Of a stretch of 64,000 bases of DNA, positions 56,404 through 64,000 are shown piece by piece. The DNA comes from Bordetella genomosp. 5. GTDB taxonomy: Bacteria; Pseudomonadota; Gammaproteobacteria; Burkholderiales; Burkholderiaceae_B. Location of the stretch: contig NZ_NEVN01000013.1 of the NCBI RefSeq assembly GCF_002261475.1, forward strand, positions 434,001-498,000, read 5' to 3'. How positions within the stretch are numbered: position 1 is the first letter of the stretch; each line of letters opens with the position of its first letter. Below the pieces are notes generated by a model that worked only from the letters and a program-made list of their open reading frames with translations, did not search any database and was not told the DNA's origin. Made by a program: the position numbers and the translations under genes.

Positions 56404-56417
56404 AGGGGATTTCCCCT
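56404..56417. promoter_or_regulatory. Short perfect palindrome upstream of smg
   Basis: AGGGGA-TT-TCCCCT is a 14-bp palindrome 108 bp before the smg start, in a 330-bp gap that otherwise holds only the TRAP terminator. It could be an operator or part of a transcript hairpin. Confidence 0.3.
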
Positions 56418-56472
56418 GAACGTTGCGCCCGCGGCACGGTGTTATTGGTCATGCGCGACCCCTCCCCGCGAT

Positions 56473-56503
56473 AAAAAGGGCCGCAGCTTTTGGGCTGCGG
56501 CCC
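56473..56503 (-). terminator. Rho-independent terminator of the TAXI-TRAP permease gene
   Basis: GGGCCGCAGC (56478-56487) pairs perfectly with 56494-56503 around a six-base loop, and on the minus strand the stem is followed by five T residues (56477-56473). It lies 124 bp after the permease stop. Confidence 0.85.
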
Positions 56504-56626
56504 CGATTGCCGGGCTGCGCTGCGGAGGGCCGGTCCGTGGCCGCCTGTCGCCCAACCGTCCACCGGCCACGGCCCACCGCTCAATCGCGCGGCAGCCCGG
56601 CGGCCGGGGCGGGGCCGGCGCGGGCG

Positions 56627-58648
56627 TCAGGCGGGCGCGACGCGCGCCAGGCGCAGCTGGCGATACTGGTTGATGAACACCGGCGTGCTGATGAGCAGCC
56701 CCACCAACCCGCTGGTCACCCCGGGCATGATGGTGAGCAACGCGCCCAGCGTGAACACCCAGCGTTCCCACGATTTCATCAGCACCAGGAAGTAGCGCGA
56801 GAAGGCCGCCGACAGCAACACCAGGCCCACCATGCAGCCGAACAACGTCACGAAGAAGTCGTACCAGGTGAAGCCCTGCACGGAGATCAGGAGCGACGGC
56901 GAGAACACGAACACAAACGGCACGATCAGCTTGGTGATACCCAGCCTGAACGCGGTGTTGCCGGTCTTGAACGGGTCGCTGCCGGCCATGCCCGCCGCCG
57001 CATAGGCGGCAAGCGCCACCGGAGGCGTGATGTCGGCCAGGATGCCGAAATAGAACACGAAGAAGTGCGCGGCGATGGGCTGTACGCCGAGCTGCACGAG
57101 GATCGGCGCGGCCACCGTCACCATGATCAGGTAGTTGGCGGTCGTGGGCACACCGCAGCCCATCAGCACGCAAACGATGCCGGTCATGACCAGCGCGGCG
57201 ATGAGCGTGAGCGTCTGCGCGTTGGCCACGACATCCGGGATGACGGCCCCGAGGCCACCGGAGATCGCCTGGGCCGCGCTGATCACGATGAACGAGATCT
57301 TGAAGCCCACCCCGGTGAGCGTGACGACGCCGATGACCAACCCCACCGTGCCGGCCGCCGCACCGACCGCCAGCGCGTACTTCGCGCCGGTTTCGAAGGC
57401 TTCGTAGAGGTCACGCCATTTCAGGCGCTGGAACGGATTGAGCAGGCCCACCACGATGCAGCCCGTGATGCCGGCGAACGCCGCGAGATACGGCGTGCGG
57501 CCGCTGGCCAGCACGCCGACCAGCAACACGAGCGGAATCAGCGTCGGCCAGCGCTTCTTGAACGATTCCTTCAGTCGCGGCATTTCGGCTTCGGTCAGGC
57601 CGCGCAGGCCCTCGCGCTTGGCCTCGAAGTGCACCTGCACGAACATGCCGAAGAAGTACAGGAAGGCCGGGAAGATGCCGGCGATCGCGATCTGCTGATA
57701 CGGGATGCCCAGGAACTCGATCATCAGGAACGCGGCCGCGCCCATGATGGGCGGCGTGATCTGACCGCCCGTGCTCGAGGCCGCCTCGACGCCCGCCGCG
57801 AAGTGGCGCGGGTAGCCGATGCGGATCATCGCGGGGATGGTCAGCGAGCCCACGGTCACGGCGTTGGCCACCGACGAGCCCGACAGCATGCCGAACATGG
57901 CCGAGCCGAACACCGACACCTTGGCCGGGCCGCCGGCATAGCGCCCCGCGACCGTGGACGCCACGTCGAGGAACAGCTGGCCCAGGCCGATGCGGGTGGC
58001 CAGCACGCCGAACAGCACGAAGTGGAACACGTAGGTCGCCACCACACCCACCGCCACGCCGTAGATGCCCTGGCTGGTGAGGTACATGTGGTTGACGATC
58101 TGCGGCCAGCTGTTGCCCGCGTGCTGCAGCAAACCGGGGAACCAGGGGCCGAACGCCGCGTAGGCCACGAACACCAGCGCGATGATGGGCAGCGGCCAGC
58201 CCATCGCACGGCGCGTGGCCTCGAGCAGGCCGACGATCAGGATCGTGCCCATCGCCACGTCCATCGGCATGGGGTTGCCGACGCGGAACGCCAGGTCATC
58301 GAAGATGTAGGGGATGTACAACACGCTCAGCGCGAGCGCGACGGCGATGATCCAGTCGTAGAGCGGCACGCCGCCGGGCGCATACCAGGTCGACCGCGGC
58401 TCGCGCTGGTAGTGCGCCTTGGAGAAGCCGAAGACCAGGAAGATCAGCGAGAGCACGAAGGCGAGGTGCACGCCGCGATGCGTGGACTCGCGCAGCAGGC
58501 CGAAGCCCGCGGTGTAGTAATGGAAGATCGACAGCGTGACGAGCAGGATCGAGATGATCCAGGTCGCGGTCTTGTCGAGCGGGCGAAAGCGGATCTCGGC
58601 GTCGTATTTCTCGGCGAGCCGCTGGGTCTTTTCGTGATCAATTTCCAT
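56627..58648 (-). CDS. TAXI-type TRAP transporter fused permease (DctQM-like)
   Basis: A 673-residue inner-membrane protein with the small (DctQ-like) and large (DctM-like) subunits in one chain. Residues 1-180 form the Q-type part after a cytoplasmic N-terminus; the M part has FGSAMFGMLSGSSVANAVTVGSLTIPAMIRIGYPRHFAAGVEAASSTGGQITPPIMGAAAFLM and MGCGVPTTANYLIMVTVAAPILVQLG. TRAP systems drive solute uptake with an ion gradient. It belongs to the TAXI receptor gene 138 bp upstream, with a large hairpin between them. Confidence 0.95.
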   Translation of the reverse strand: MEIDHEKTQRLAEKYDAEIRFRPLDKTATWIISILLVTLSIFHYYTAGFGLLRESTHRGVHLAFVLSLIFLVFGFSKAHYQREPRSTWYAPGGVPLYDWIIAVALALSVLYIPYIFDDLAFRVGNPMPMDVAMGTILIVGLLEATRRAMGWPLPIIALVFVAYAAFGPWFPGLLQHAGNSWPQIVNHMYLTSQGIYGVAVGVVATYVFHFVLFGVLATRIGLGQLFLDVASTVAGRYAGGPAKVSVFGSAMFGMLSGSSVANAVTVGSLTIPAMIRIGYPRHFAAGVEAASSTGGQITPPIMGAAAFLMIEFLGIPYQQIAIAGIFPAFLYFFGMFVQVHFEAKREGLRGLTEAEMPRLKESFKKRWPTLIPLVLLVGVLASGRTPYLAAFAGITGCIVVGLLNPFQRLKWRDLYEAFETGAKYALAVGAAAGTVGLVIGVVTLTGVGFKISFIVISAAQAISGGLGAVIPDVVANAQTLTLIAALVMTGIVCVLMGCGVPTTANYLIMVTVAAPILVQLGVQPIAAHFFVFYFGILADITPPVALAAYAAAGMAGSDPFKTGNTAFRLGITKLIVPFVFVFSPSLLISVQGFTWYDFFVTLFGCMVGLVLLSAAFSRYFLVLMKSWERWVFTLGALLTIMPGVTSGLVGLLISTPVFINQYRQLRLARVAPA

Positions 58649-58703
58649 GGCGGAATCTTCAGGAGAACAGCTTGCGCCGTTCGCGCGGCGGGGCCGCGCA
58701 ATG

Positions 58704-58732
58704 CGACGTCCGCTGCCAGGCAGCGGACGTCG
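58704..58732 (-). other. Intercistronic stem-loop in the TRAP operon
   Basis: CGACGTCCGCTGCC (58704-58717) and its exact reverse complement (58719-58732) form a 29-base near-perfect palindrome between the receptor and permease genes; a smaller 7-bp hairpin lies at 58683-58699. Such structures commonly stabilise the receptor mRNA or attenuate the distal gene. Confidence 0.65.
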
Positions 58733-58786
58733 GGGGCGCGGGCGAGCCGCGCGACTACCGTGGGGGCGATCGAGCGCCCGCGCGGC

Positions 58787-59749
58787 TTACTTCAGCAGGC
58801 CGATTTCCTTGTAGAACTTCTCGGCGCCCGGATGGAACGGGATGCCGGCGCCCTTCACCGCGTTTTCCTTGGTGATGAGCTTGCCCTTGGCGTGACCGCT
58901 GTCGAGCGTCTTGCGGGTGGCGTCGCTATACAGGGCCTTGGTGATGTCGTAGATGGTCTGTTCGGTCTGCTTGGCCGAGGTCACCATCTGCGCATTGACC
59001 GAGATCGTCTTGATCTCGCCCACGCCCTGATAGGTGTTGGCGGCAATCGTGTCGGGCGTGAAGAAATCCTGCTTGGCGCGCAGCGCGTCGATCTCGGCAC
59101 CCACCAGCGGCACCAGCTCGATACCCGCGCCGCCCGAGGCGAGCTCGGAGATCGCGCCGGCCGGTGCGCCGCCCACGAAGAAGAACGCGTCCAGGCCGCC
59201 GTCCTTGAGCTTTTCGCCGGCCTGGTTCGGCTTGAGGTATTCGGCCTTCACGTCCTTGTCGGACATGCCATAGGCGCCGAGGATCAGGCGCACGTCGACC
59301 AGGGTGCCCGAGCCGGGTTCGTCCATCGACACGCGCTTGCCCTTCAGGTCGGCCACCGACTTGATGCCGGCGCCCTTGCGCGTGACCAGGTGGATGCTTT
59401 CGGGATACAGCGTGGCGATCAGGCGCAGGTCCTGAGCCTTGGGCTTGCCCTCGAAGGTGCCCGTGCCGGTATAGGCCCAGTAGGCCACGTCGGATTGCGT
59501 GAAGCCCGCTTCGAGCGAGCCGCCCACGATGCCGTTGATGTTGGCCACGGAGCCGTTCGAGGCGACGGCGGTGGCGATCAGCTTGCCCGGCTGGGACACG
59601 GCGTTGGCGATCATGCCGCCCACCGGGTAATAGGTGCCGGCCGTGCCGCCGGTGCCGATGCGGAAGAATTGCTGGGCTTGTACCGAGGTGGCGGCGCCAG
59701 CGAGGGCGACGGCGAGGGTCAGGCTTTTGATCCAGGTCTTGAGGTGCAT
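58787..59749 (-). CDS. TAXI family TRAP transporter solute-binding protein
   Basis: A 320-residue periplasmic receptor with a signal peptide (MHLKTWIKSLTLAVALAGAATSVQA). FFRIGTGGTAGTYYPVGGMIANAVSQ is the TAXI signature; GKRVSMDEPGSGTLVDVRLIL and FFVGGAPAGAISELAS follow. The ATG at 59749 has GGGGAG upstream. Glutamate or other dicarboxylates are known ligands of the class; the ligand here is unknown. Confidence 0.95.
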   Translation of the reverse strand: MHLKTWIKSLTLAVALAGAATSVQAQQFFRIGTGGTAGTYYPVGGMIANAVSQPGKLIATAVASNGSVANINGIVGGSLEAGFTQSDVAYWAYTGTGTFEGKPKAQDLRLIATLYPESIHLVTRKGAGIKSVADLKGKRVSMDEPGSGTLVDVRLILGAYGMSDKDVKAEYLKPNQAGEKLKDGGLDAFFFVGGAPAGAISELASGGAGIELVPLVGAEIDALRAKQDFFTPDTIAANTYQGVGEIKTISVNAQMVTSAKQTEQTIYDITKALYSDATRKTLDSGHAKGKLITKENAVKGAGIPFHPGAEKFYKEIGLLK

Positions 59750-59930
59750 GAGGGCTTCTCCAGGAGGGGACAAAGGCTCTCCCCATAGGAGGCCTTTCAA
59801 CGCGCAAAATTTTGTCATGATGGCCGCTCGTGCGAAGCTATCGTTTACGCGAGGCTACCTACCCCGCAAAGTTATGGTTGCCCCCGTCCTGGTTATGGTC
59901 ATCGCCCCCCTTCTGTTCTAGGAGTTTTCC

Positions 59931-61076
59931 GTGCACGCCTCTGTTTCTTCCGCCGATGACATGCCGCTGCCGCCGCCCGCGCGGCCGGGCGATGCCTGGG
60001 ACACCATCGATACGCCGTCGCTGATGCTCGATCTGGCCGCATTCGAGCGCAATCTGGCCGCGATGCAACGCTGGGCCGATGCGCACGGTGTGGCGCTGCG
60101 GCCACACGCCAAGGCGCACAAGTGCCCCGAGGTCGCGCTGCGGCAGATCGCGTTGGGCGCGCGCGGCATCTGCTGCCAGAAGGTCAGCGAGGCTCTGCCG
60201 TTCCTGCAGGCCGGCATTCGCGACATCCACATCAGCAACGAAGTGGTGGGCCCGGCCAAGCTGGCCCTGCTGGCGCAACTGGCGCTGCGGGCCGAGCTGA
60301 GCGTGTGCGTCGACCATCCCGACAACCTGGCCGCGATCGCGCGCGCCATGGCGCAGGCCGGCGCGCACATCACCGTGCTGGTCGAGGTGGACGTGGGCCA
60401 GGGCCGCTGCGGCGCGAGCGATGCCGAGACCGTCGTGGCCCTGGCGCGAGCCGCCCAGGCCGATCCGCATCTGCGCTTCGGCGGTCTGCAGGCTTACCAC
60501 GGCTCGGTGCAGCACGAGCGCACGCGCGAAGCCCGCGCCCGCATCTGCGCATCGGCCGCGGCCACCGCGGCCGGTTACGCGGAGCTGCTGCGCGGCCACG
60601 GCATCGCCGTGGATCGCATCACCGGCGCCGGAACGGGCAGCGCGGAGTTCGACGCGGCCAGCGGCGTCTACACCGAGCTGCAGGCCGGCTCGTACGCCTT
60701 CATGGACGGCGACTACGGCGCCAATCAGTGGTCCGACACGCTGCGCTTCGACAACAGCCTGTTCCTGCTTTCCACCGTCATGAGCACGCCCACGCCCGAG
60801 CGCGTGGTGCTCGACGCCGGCCTGAAGTCCACCACCATCGAATGCGGCCCGCCGCGCGTGTGGCAACGCGACGGCCTCACGTACGTGGCCACCAACGACG
60901 AGCACGGCGTGGTCAAGGTGGATGCCGGCGCGCGTGCGCCGGCGTTGGGCGAGGTGGTCAAGCTGGTGGCCTCGCACGTGGATCCCACCTTCAATCTGCA
61001 CGACAGGCTCGTGGCCGTGCGCGACGGCGTGGTCGAGGCCATCTGGCCGGTGGCCGCGCGCGGCCTGAGCCGCTGA
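59931..61076 (+). CDS. DSD1/D-threonine aldolase-like PLP enzyme
   Basis: A 381-residue fold-type III PLP protein. RPHAKAHKCPEVA carries the probable PLP lysine (Lys61), and the C-terminal SHVDPTFNLHD supplies the metal-ligand pair His349/Asp351 seen in D-threonine aldolases and D-serine dehydratases. The start is GTG at 59931 with TAGGAG seven bases upstream. Likely reactions are cleavage of D-3-hydroxy amino acids or D-serine dehydration. The gene converges on an amino acid ABC transporter operon. Confidence 0.88.
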   Translation: MHASVSSADDMPLPPPARPGDAWDTIDTPSLMLDLAAFERNLAAMQRWADAHGVALRPHAKAHKCPEVALRQIALGARGICCQKVSEALPFLQAGIRDIHISNEVVGPAKLALLAQLALRAELSVCVDHPDNLAAIARAMAQAGAHITVLVEVDVGQGRCGASDAETVVALARAAQADPHLRFGGLQAYHGSVQHERTREARARICASAAATAAGYAELLRGHGIAVDRITGAGTGSAEFDAASGVYTELQAGSYAFMDGDYGANQWSDTLRFDNSLFLLSTVMSTPTPERVVLDAGLKSTTIECGPPRVWQRDGLTYVATNDEHGVVKVDAGARAPALGEVVKLVASHVDPTFNLHDRLVAVRDGVVEAIWPVAARGLSR

Positions 61077-61092
61077 CGCGCACGCGCACGAC

Positions 61093-61124
61093 CGGGTCGC
61101 CGGGTCGCCGGGTCGCCGGGCCGC
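61093..61124. repeat. Four 8-bp tandem repeats
   Basis: CGGGTCGC occurs three times in perfect tandem followed by the variant CGGGCCGC, 16 bp after the PLP enzyme stop, again at a convergent junction. Confidence 0.8.
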
Positions 61125-61151
61125 CGGTCCGACCGCACGGGCGCCGCGGCG

Positions 61152-61883
61152 TCAGGCGCCGGTCACGCCCAGGAACTGCCGCAGTTCGGGCGTGACCGGT
61201 GCGCCGAACACGCGTTCGGGCGCGCCCTGCTCGTGGATGCGGCCTTCGTGCATGAACACCACGCGGTCGCACACCTCGCGCGCGAACCGCATTTCGTGCG
61301 TCACCATCAAGAGCGTCATGCCGTCGGCGGCAAGCTTGCGCACCACGCCCAGCACCTCGTTGACGAGTTCGGGATCGAGCGCCGACGTGATCTCGTCGCA
61401 CAGCAACGCCAGCGGCTGCATCGCGAGCGCGCGGGCGATCGCCACGCGTTGCTGCTGGCCGCCCGAGAGCTCGCTGGGCCAGGCATCGAAGCGATGGGCC
61501 AGGCCCACCCGCTCGAGCATGTCGCGCGCCAGGCTGGCGGCCTCGGCCTCAGGCATCCTGCGCGCCACGATGGGCGCGAGCATGACGTTGCGCCCCGCGC
61601 TCAGATGCGGGAAGAGGTTGAACTGCTGGAACACCATGCCCACCTTCAGCCGCAGCGCGCGCAGGTGCAGATCGTCGGGCACGAGCTTGGCGTCGGCCAC
61701 CATGACCGCGCCGCTGTCGATGTCTTCCAGCCCGTTGATACACCGCAGCAGCGTGCTCTTGCCCGAGCCGCTCTTGCCGATGATCGCGATCACTTCGCCG
61801 GGCTCGACCCGCAGGGTCACCCCTTTGAGAACCGTATTCGCGCCGTAGCTTTTGCGTACGTCTTCAAGAGCGATGAGAGGCAT
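61152..61883 (-). CDS. Polar amino acid ABC transporter ATP-binding protein (GlnQ-like)
   Basis: A 243-residue ATPase with Walker [19 protein letters not shown] near residue 36, Q-loop FQQFNLFPHL, signature LSGGQQQRVAIARAL and Walker B LLCDEITSALDPE, all of the GlnQ/HisP class. Its start overlaps the permease stop by 20 bases. It ends the leftward four-gene operon. Confidence 0.95.
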   Translation of the reverse strand: MPLIALEDVRKSYGANTVLKGVTLRVEPGEVIAIIGKSGSGKSTLLRCINGLEDIDSGAVMVADAKLVPDDLHLRALRLKVGMVFQQFNLFPHLSAGRNVMLAPIVARRMPEAEAASLARDMLERVGLAHRFDAWPSELSGGQQQRVAIARALAMQPLALLCDEITSALDPELVNEVLGVVRKLAADGMTLLMVTHEMRFAREVCDRVVFMHEGRIHEQGAPERVFGAPVTPELRQFLGVTGA

Positions 61884-62520
61884 GCAACTTCCTTTCCAGC
61901 CGCAGGCTGAGACGTGACAGGGGCCAGCACAGCGCGAAATAGATCAGCGCGGTGCAGGCATAGACGGTGAAGGGACTGAAGGTGGCATTGGTGATGATCG
62001 TGCTGGCCTTGGACAGCTCGGTGAAGCCGATGATGGAGGTGAGCGCGGTGCTCTTGACGATCTGCACCGCGAAGCCCACGGTGGGCGCGACCGCCACGCG
62101 CGCGGCCTGCGGCAGGATGACGTAACGCATCTGCTGCATGCGGTCGAGCGCCAGGCTGGCCGAGGCTTCCCACTGACCGCGCGCGATCGACTCCACGCAG
62201 CCGCGCCAGATCTCGGCCAGGTAGGCGGCCGACCACAGCACCAGCGCCGCGCCCGCCGCGACCCAGGCCGGCACCTCGATGCCCACCAGCGAAAGCCCGA
62301 AGAACGCGAGAAACAGTTGCATCAGCAACGGTGTGCCCTGGAACAGCTCGATGTAGGCCCAGCTCGCGCGGCGCAGCAAGGGGGCGCGGGAGGTGCGCGC
62401 GAAGAGCAGCGCCAGGCCCAGCAGCGCACCGCCGATGAAGGCCGCGAGCGACATCACCACGGTCCAGCGCGTGGCGAGCAGCAGATTGCGAACGATGTCC
62501 CAGAGGCTGAACTCGATCAT
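61864..62520 (-). CDS. Amino acid ABC transporter permease (HisM-like)
   Basis: A 218-residue HisMQ-type permease: YIELFQGTPLLMQLFLAFFGL and the EAA-type loop EASASLALDRMQQMRYVILPQAARVAVAPTVG are diagnostic. The ATG at 62520 overlaps the upstream permease stop by four bases (62517-62520). Confidence 0.94.
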   Translation of the reverse strand: MIEFSLWDIVRNLLLATRWTVVMSLAAFIGGALLGLALLFARTSRAPLLRRASWAYIELFQGTPLLMQLFLAFFGLSLVGIEVPAWVAAGAALVLWSAAYLAEIWRGCVESIARGQWEASASLALDRMQQMRYVILPQAARVAVAPTVGFAVQIVKSTALTSIIGFTELSKASTIITNATFSPFTVYACTALIYFALCWPLSRLSLRLERKLHASHRS

Positions 62521-63185
62521 GATCCCGGGCTCCGGAACAGCCGCGCGCCGGCCAGCCGCAGCAGCTGGCGCAACACGATGGCCAGCGCCAGGTAGATCGC
62601 CGTCGTCACGAAGTACACCTCGAAGGCGCGGAAGTTGCGCGACTGGATGAAGTTGGCGGCGAAGCTCAGGTCTTCGACGGCGATCTGCGAACACACCGCC
62701 GAGCCCAGCATCACCACCACGATCTGCGACGACAACGCAGGCCAGACGCGCTTGAGCGCCGGTGCCAGCACGATGTGACGGAACACCTGCAGGCGTGTGA
62801 GCGCCAGGCTGGCGCCGGCTTCGAACTGCCCTCGCGGCGTGGTGGCCACGCCGGCCCGCACGATCTCGGCGCTGTAGGCGCCCAGGTTGAGTGCCATGGC
62901 GAGGCAGGCCGCGGTCATTTCGCCCATCTGCACGCCCAGCGACGGCAGGCCGAAGAAGATGAAGAACAGCTGGATCAGGAAGGGGGTGTTGCGCATCGTC
63001 TCGATGTACGCCACCACCGGCAGGCGCGCCCAGCGCGGCCCCTGCGTGCGCACCCAGGCGCAGGCGATGCCCAGGGCCACCCCCGCCACCCCGCCCACGC
63101 CGATCAGCGTGCACGTCACCCCCACGCCCTTTATGAGCACGGGGGTGTAGCCGGCGAGCGCGCCGAATTCGAACGCGTAGCCCAT
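62517..63185 (-). CDS. Amino acid ABC transporter permease (HisQ-like)
   Basis: A 222-residue partner permease: YIETMRNTPFLIQLFFIFFGLPSLG, AYSAEIVRAGVATTPRGQFEAGASLALTRLQVFRHIVLAPAL. It lies between the receptor gene (13-bp gap) and the second permease. Confidence 0.94.
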   Translation of the reverse strand: MGYAFEFGALAGYTPVLIKGVGVTCTLIGVGGVAGVALGIACAWVRTQGPRWARLPVVAYIETMRNTPFLIQLFFIFFGLPSLGVQMGEMTAACLAMALNLGAYSAEIVRAGVATTPRGQFEAGASLALTRLQVFRHIVLAPALKRVWPALSSQIVVVMLGSAVCSQIAVEDLSFAANFIQSRNFRAFEVYFVTTAIYLALAIVLRQLLRLAGARLFRSPGS

Positions 63186-63198
63186 GACGTGCGCTGGC

Positions 63199-63981
63199 TC
63201 AGAGACCGGCGGGCAACGGCGCGCCCAGCCAGCGCTGCGCGACGGCGTTCAGCGAGCCATCCTGCTTGGACTGCGTGATGATCTCGTTGACCTTGGCGAG
63301 CAGCGCCGGCTCGTTCTTGGCCAGGCCGATGAAGCACGGTGAGTCCTTGATGAGGAACTTGGTCTCCGGCTTCTTGGGCGGATTCCTGGCCAGGATGGCC
63401 GCGGCGACGACGTTGCCGGTCGCCACCAGCTGCACCTGACCCGACAGGAAGGCGGTGATGGTGCCGTTGTTGTCTTCGTAGCGTTTGATGGTGGCGTCGG
63501 CCGGCGCGATCTTCGAGAGTTCGATGTCTTCGACGGCGCCGCGCGTGACGCCCACGGTCTTGCCGGACAGATCCGCCGCCGCCTTCACCGCCTGATCGGC
63601 CGGGCCGAACACGCCGTTGAAGAACGGCGCGTAGGCCACCGAGAAGTCGATCGCCTTCTCGCGCTCGGGATTCTTGCCCAGGCTGGAGATCACGAGGTCC
63701 ACCTTGCCCGTTTGCAGGTAAGGCACGCGATTGGCGCTCGTGACCGGCACGAGCTCGAGCTTGACGCCCATTTTCTTGGCGATCAGGGCGGCGGTATCGA
63801 CGTCATAGCCGAGCGGCTTCATGTCGGCGCCGACCGATCCGAACGGGGGAAAGTCCTGCGGCACCGCCACCTTGAGGACGCCGCGCTTCTGGATGTCGGC
63901 CAGGGCGTCGGCGTGGCTTGCGCCCGCCGACAGCGTCAGCGCGCCGGCGATCAGGGTCAACAACACATGTCTGCGATTCAT
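63199..63981 (-). CDS. Polar amino acid ABC transporter substrate-binding protein
   Basis: A 260-residue family 3 periplasmic receptor. The signal peptide is MNRRHVLLTLIAGALTLSAGASHA; then DIQKRGVLKVAVPQDFPPFGSV, LGYDVDTAALIAKKMG, KVDLVISSLGKNPEREKAIDFS and GKTVGVTRGAVEDIELSK are typical. It is the first gene of the operon, whose promoter lies at or beyond the window's right edge. Ligand unknown; the convergent D-amino-acid-type enzyme hints at an amino acid. Confidence 0.93.
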   Translation of the reverse strand: MNRRHVLLTLIAGALTLSAGASHADALADIQKRGVLKVAVPQDFPPFGSVGADMKPLGYDVDTAALIAKKMGVKLELVPVTSANRVPYLQTGKVDLVISSLGKNPEREKAIDFSVAYAPFFNGVFGPADQAVKAAADLSGKTVGVTRGAVEDIELSKIAPADATIKRYEDNNGTITAFLSGQVQLVATGNVVAAAILARNPPKKPETKFLIKDSPCFIGLAKNEPALLAKVNEIITQSKQDGSLNAVAQRWLGAPLPAGL

Positions 63982-64000
63982 GGAGGTCTCCGGCGCCTGA

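Noticed and set aside
56297-56584. N-terminal extension of smg from farther upstream starts
   Set aside because: The family begins at MFDILVYLFENYY, and the extension crosses a palindrome and the TRAP terminator.

Overview
This is a high-GC, gene-dense chromosomal window from a betaproteobacterium of the order Burkholderiales, most like Alcaligenaceae (Bordetella/Achromobacter type). The evidence is the wording of DnaA, DnaN, GyrB and YidC, a Bug/TctC-type periplasmic receptor, a topoisomerase III with a Lys/Ala-rich histone-H1-like tail, and many small catabolic clusters with IclR, LysR or Lrp regulators. I saw no insertion sequence, prophage, CRISPR array, tRNA or rRNA. About 56 full-length protein genes are supported, one more is cut by the left edge, and one gene survives only as a fragment.

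Layout. 1-3286: a minus-strand group with an acyl-CoA synthetase subunit (cut by the left edge), an MmgE/PrpD protein and a LysR regulator. 3312-11806: the replication core, with yidC-yidD-rnpA-rpmH leftward and dnaA-dnaN-gyrB rightward from a DnaA-box intergenic region; a perfect 18-bp-stem terminator closes gyrB. 11846-12603: a zinc-ribbon/ribbon-helix-helix antitoxin-like gene coupled to the 3' remnant of an MqsR-like toxin. 13398-16802: an IclR regulator diverging from an amidase plus Bug receptor across a near-perfect operator palindrome. 16900-18555: acylphosphatase and an FMN-dependent 2-hydroxyacid dehydrogenase. 18718-18864: a striking alternating purine-pyrimidine tract with hairpins. 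18965-26835: a six-gene peptide/amide scavenging operon (M20 deacylase, DppA/B/C-like transporter, fused DppD-DppF ATPase, amidase). 26940-32819: a five-gene BMP-type nucleobase/nucleoside ABC transporter operon ending in a CodA-like deaminase with an altered specificity residue.

33119-41239 holds single genes: a DedA-rhodanese fusion, ketopantoate-reductase-like protein, NAD(P)-binding protein, secreted SnoaL-like protein, nucleoside deoxyribosyltransferase, ribB under an FMN riboswitch, a SET-domain methyltransferase, and an Lrp regulator diverging from an orphan acetolactate synthase large subunit. 41346-49106: a secreted ankyrin protein, then a SsuABC/TauABC-like transporter operon running into SDR and aldehyde dehydrogenase genes. 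49470-56296: topB, a large DUF2157/GDYXXLXY membrane protein, gluQ and smg. 56627-63981: a TAXI-TRAP transporter, a D-threonine-aldolase-like enzyme and a polar amino acid ABC transporter.

The overall picture is a core-replication locus surrounded by uptake-plus-hydrolase modules for amides, peptides, nucleobases, sulfonate-like compounds, organic acids and amino acids. The items most worth a second look are the CodA-like deaminase carrying Cys where E. coli CodA has Asp314, the chimeric antitoxin with a truncated toxin, the SET methyltransferase together with the H1-like tail on topoisomerase III, the 37-bp Z-DNA-type tract, and the nested palindromes in front of the acetolactate synthase gene.
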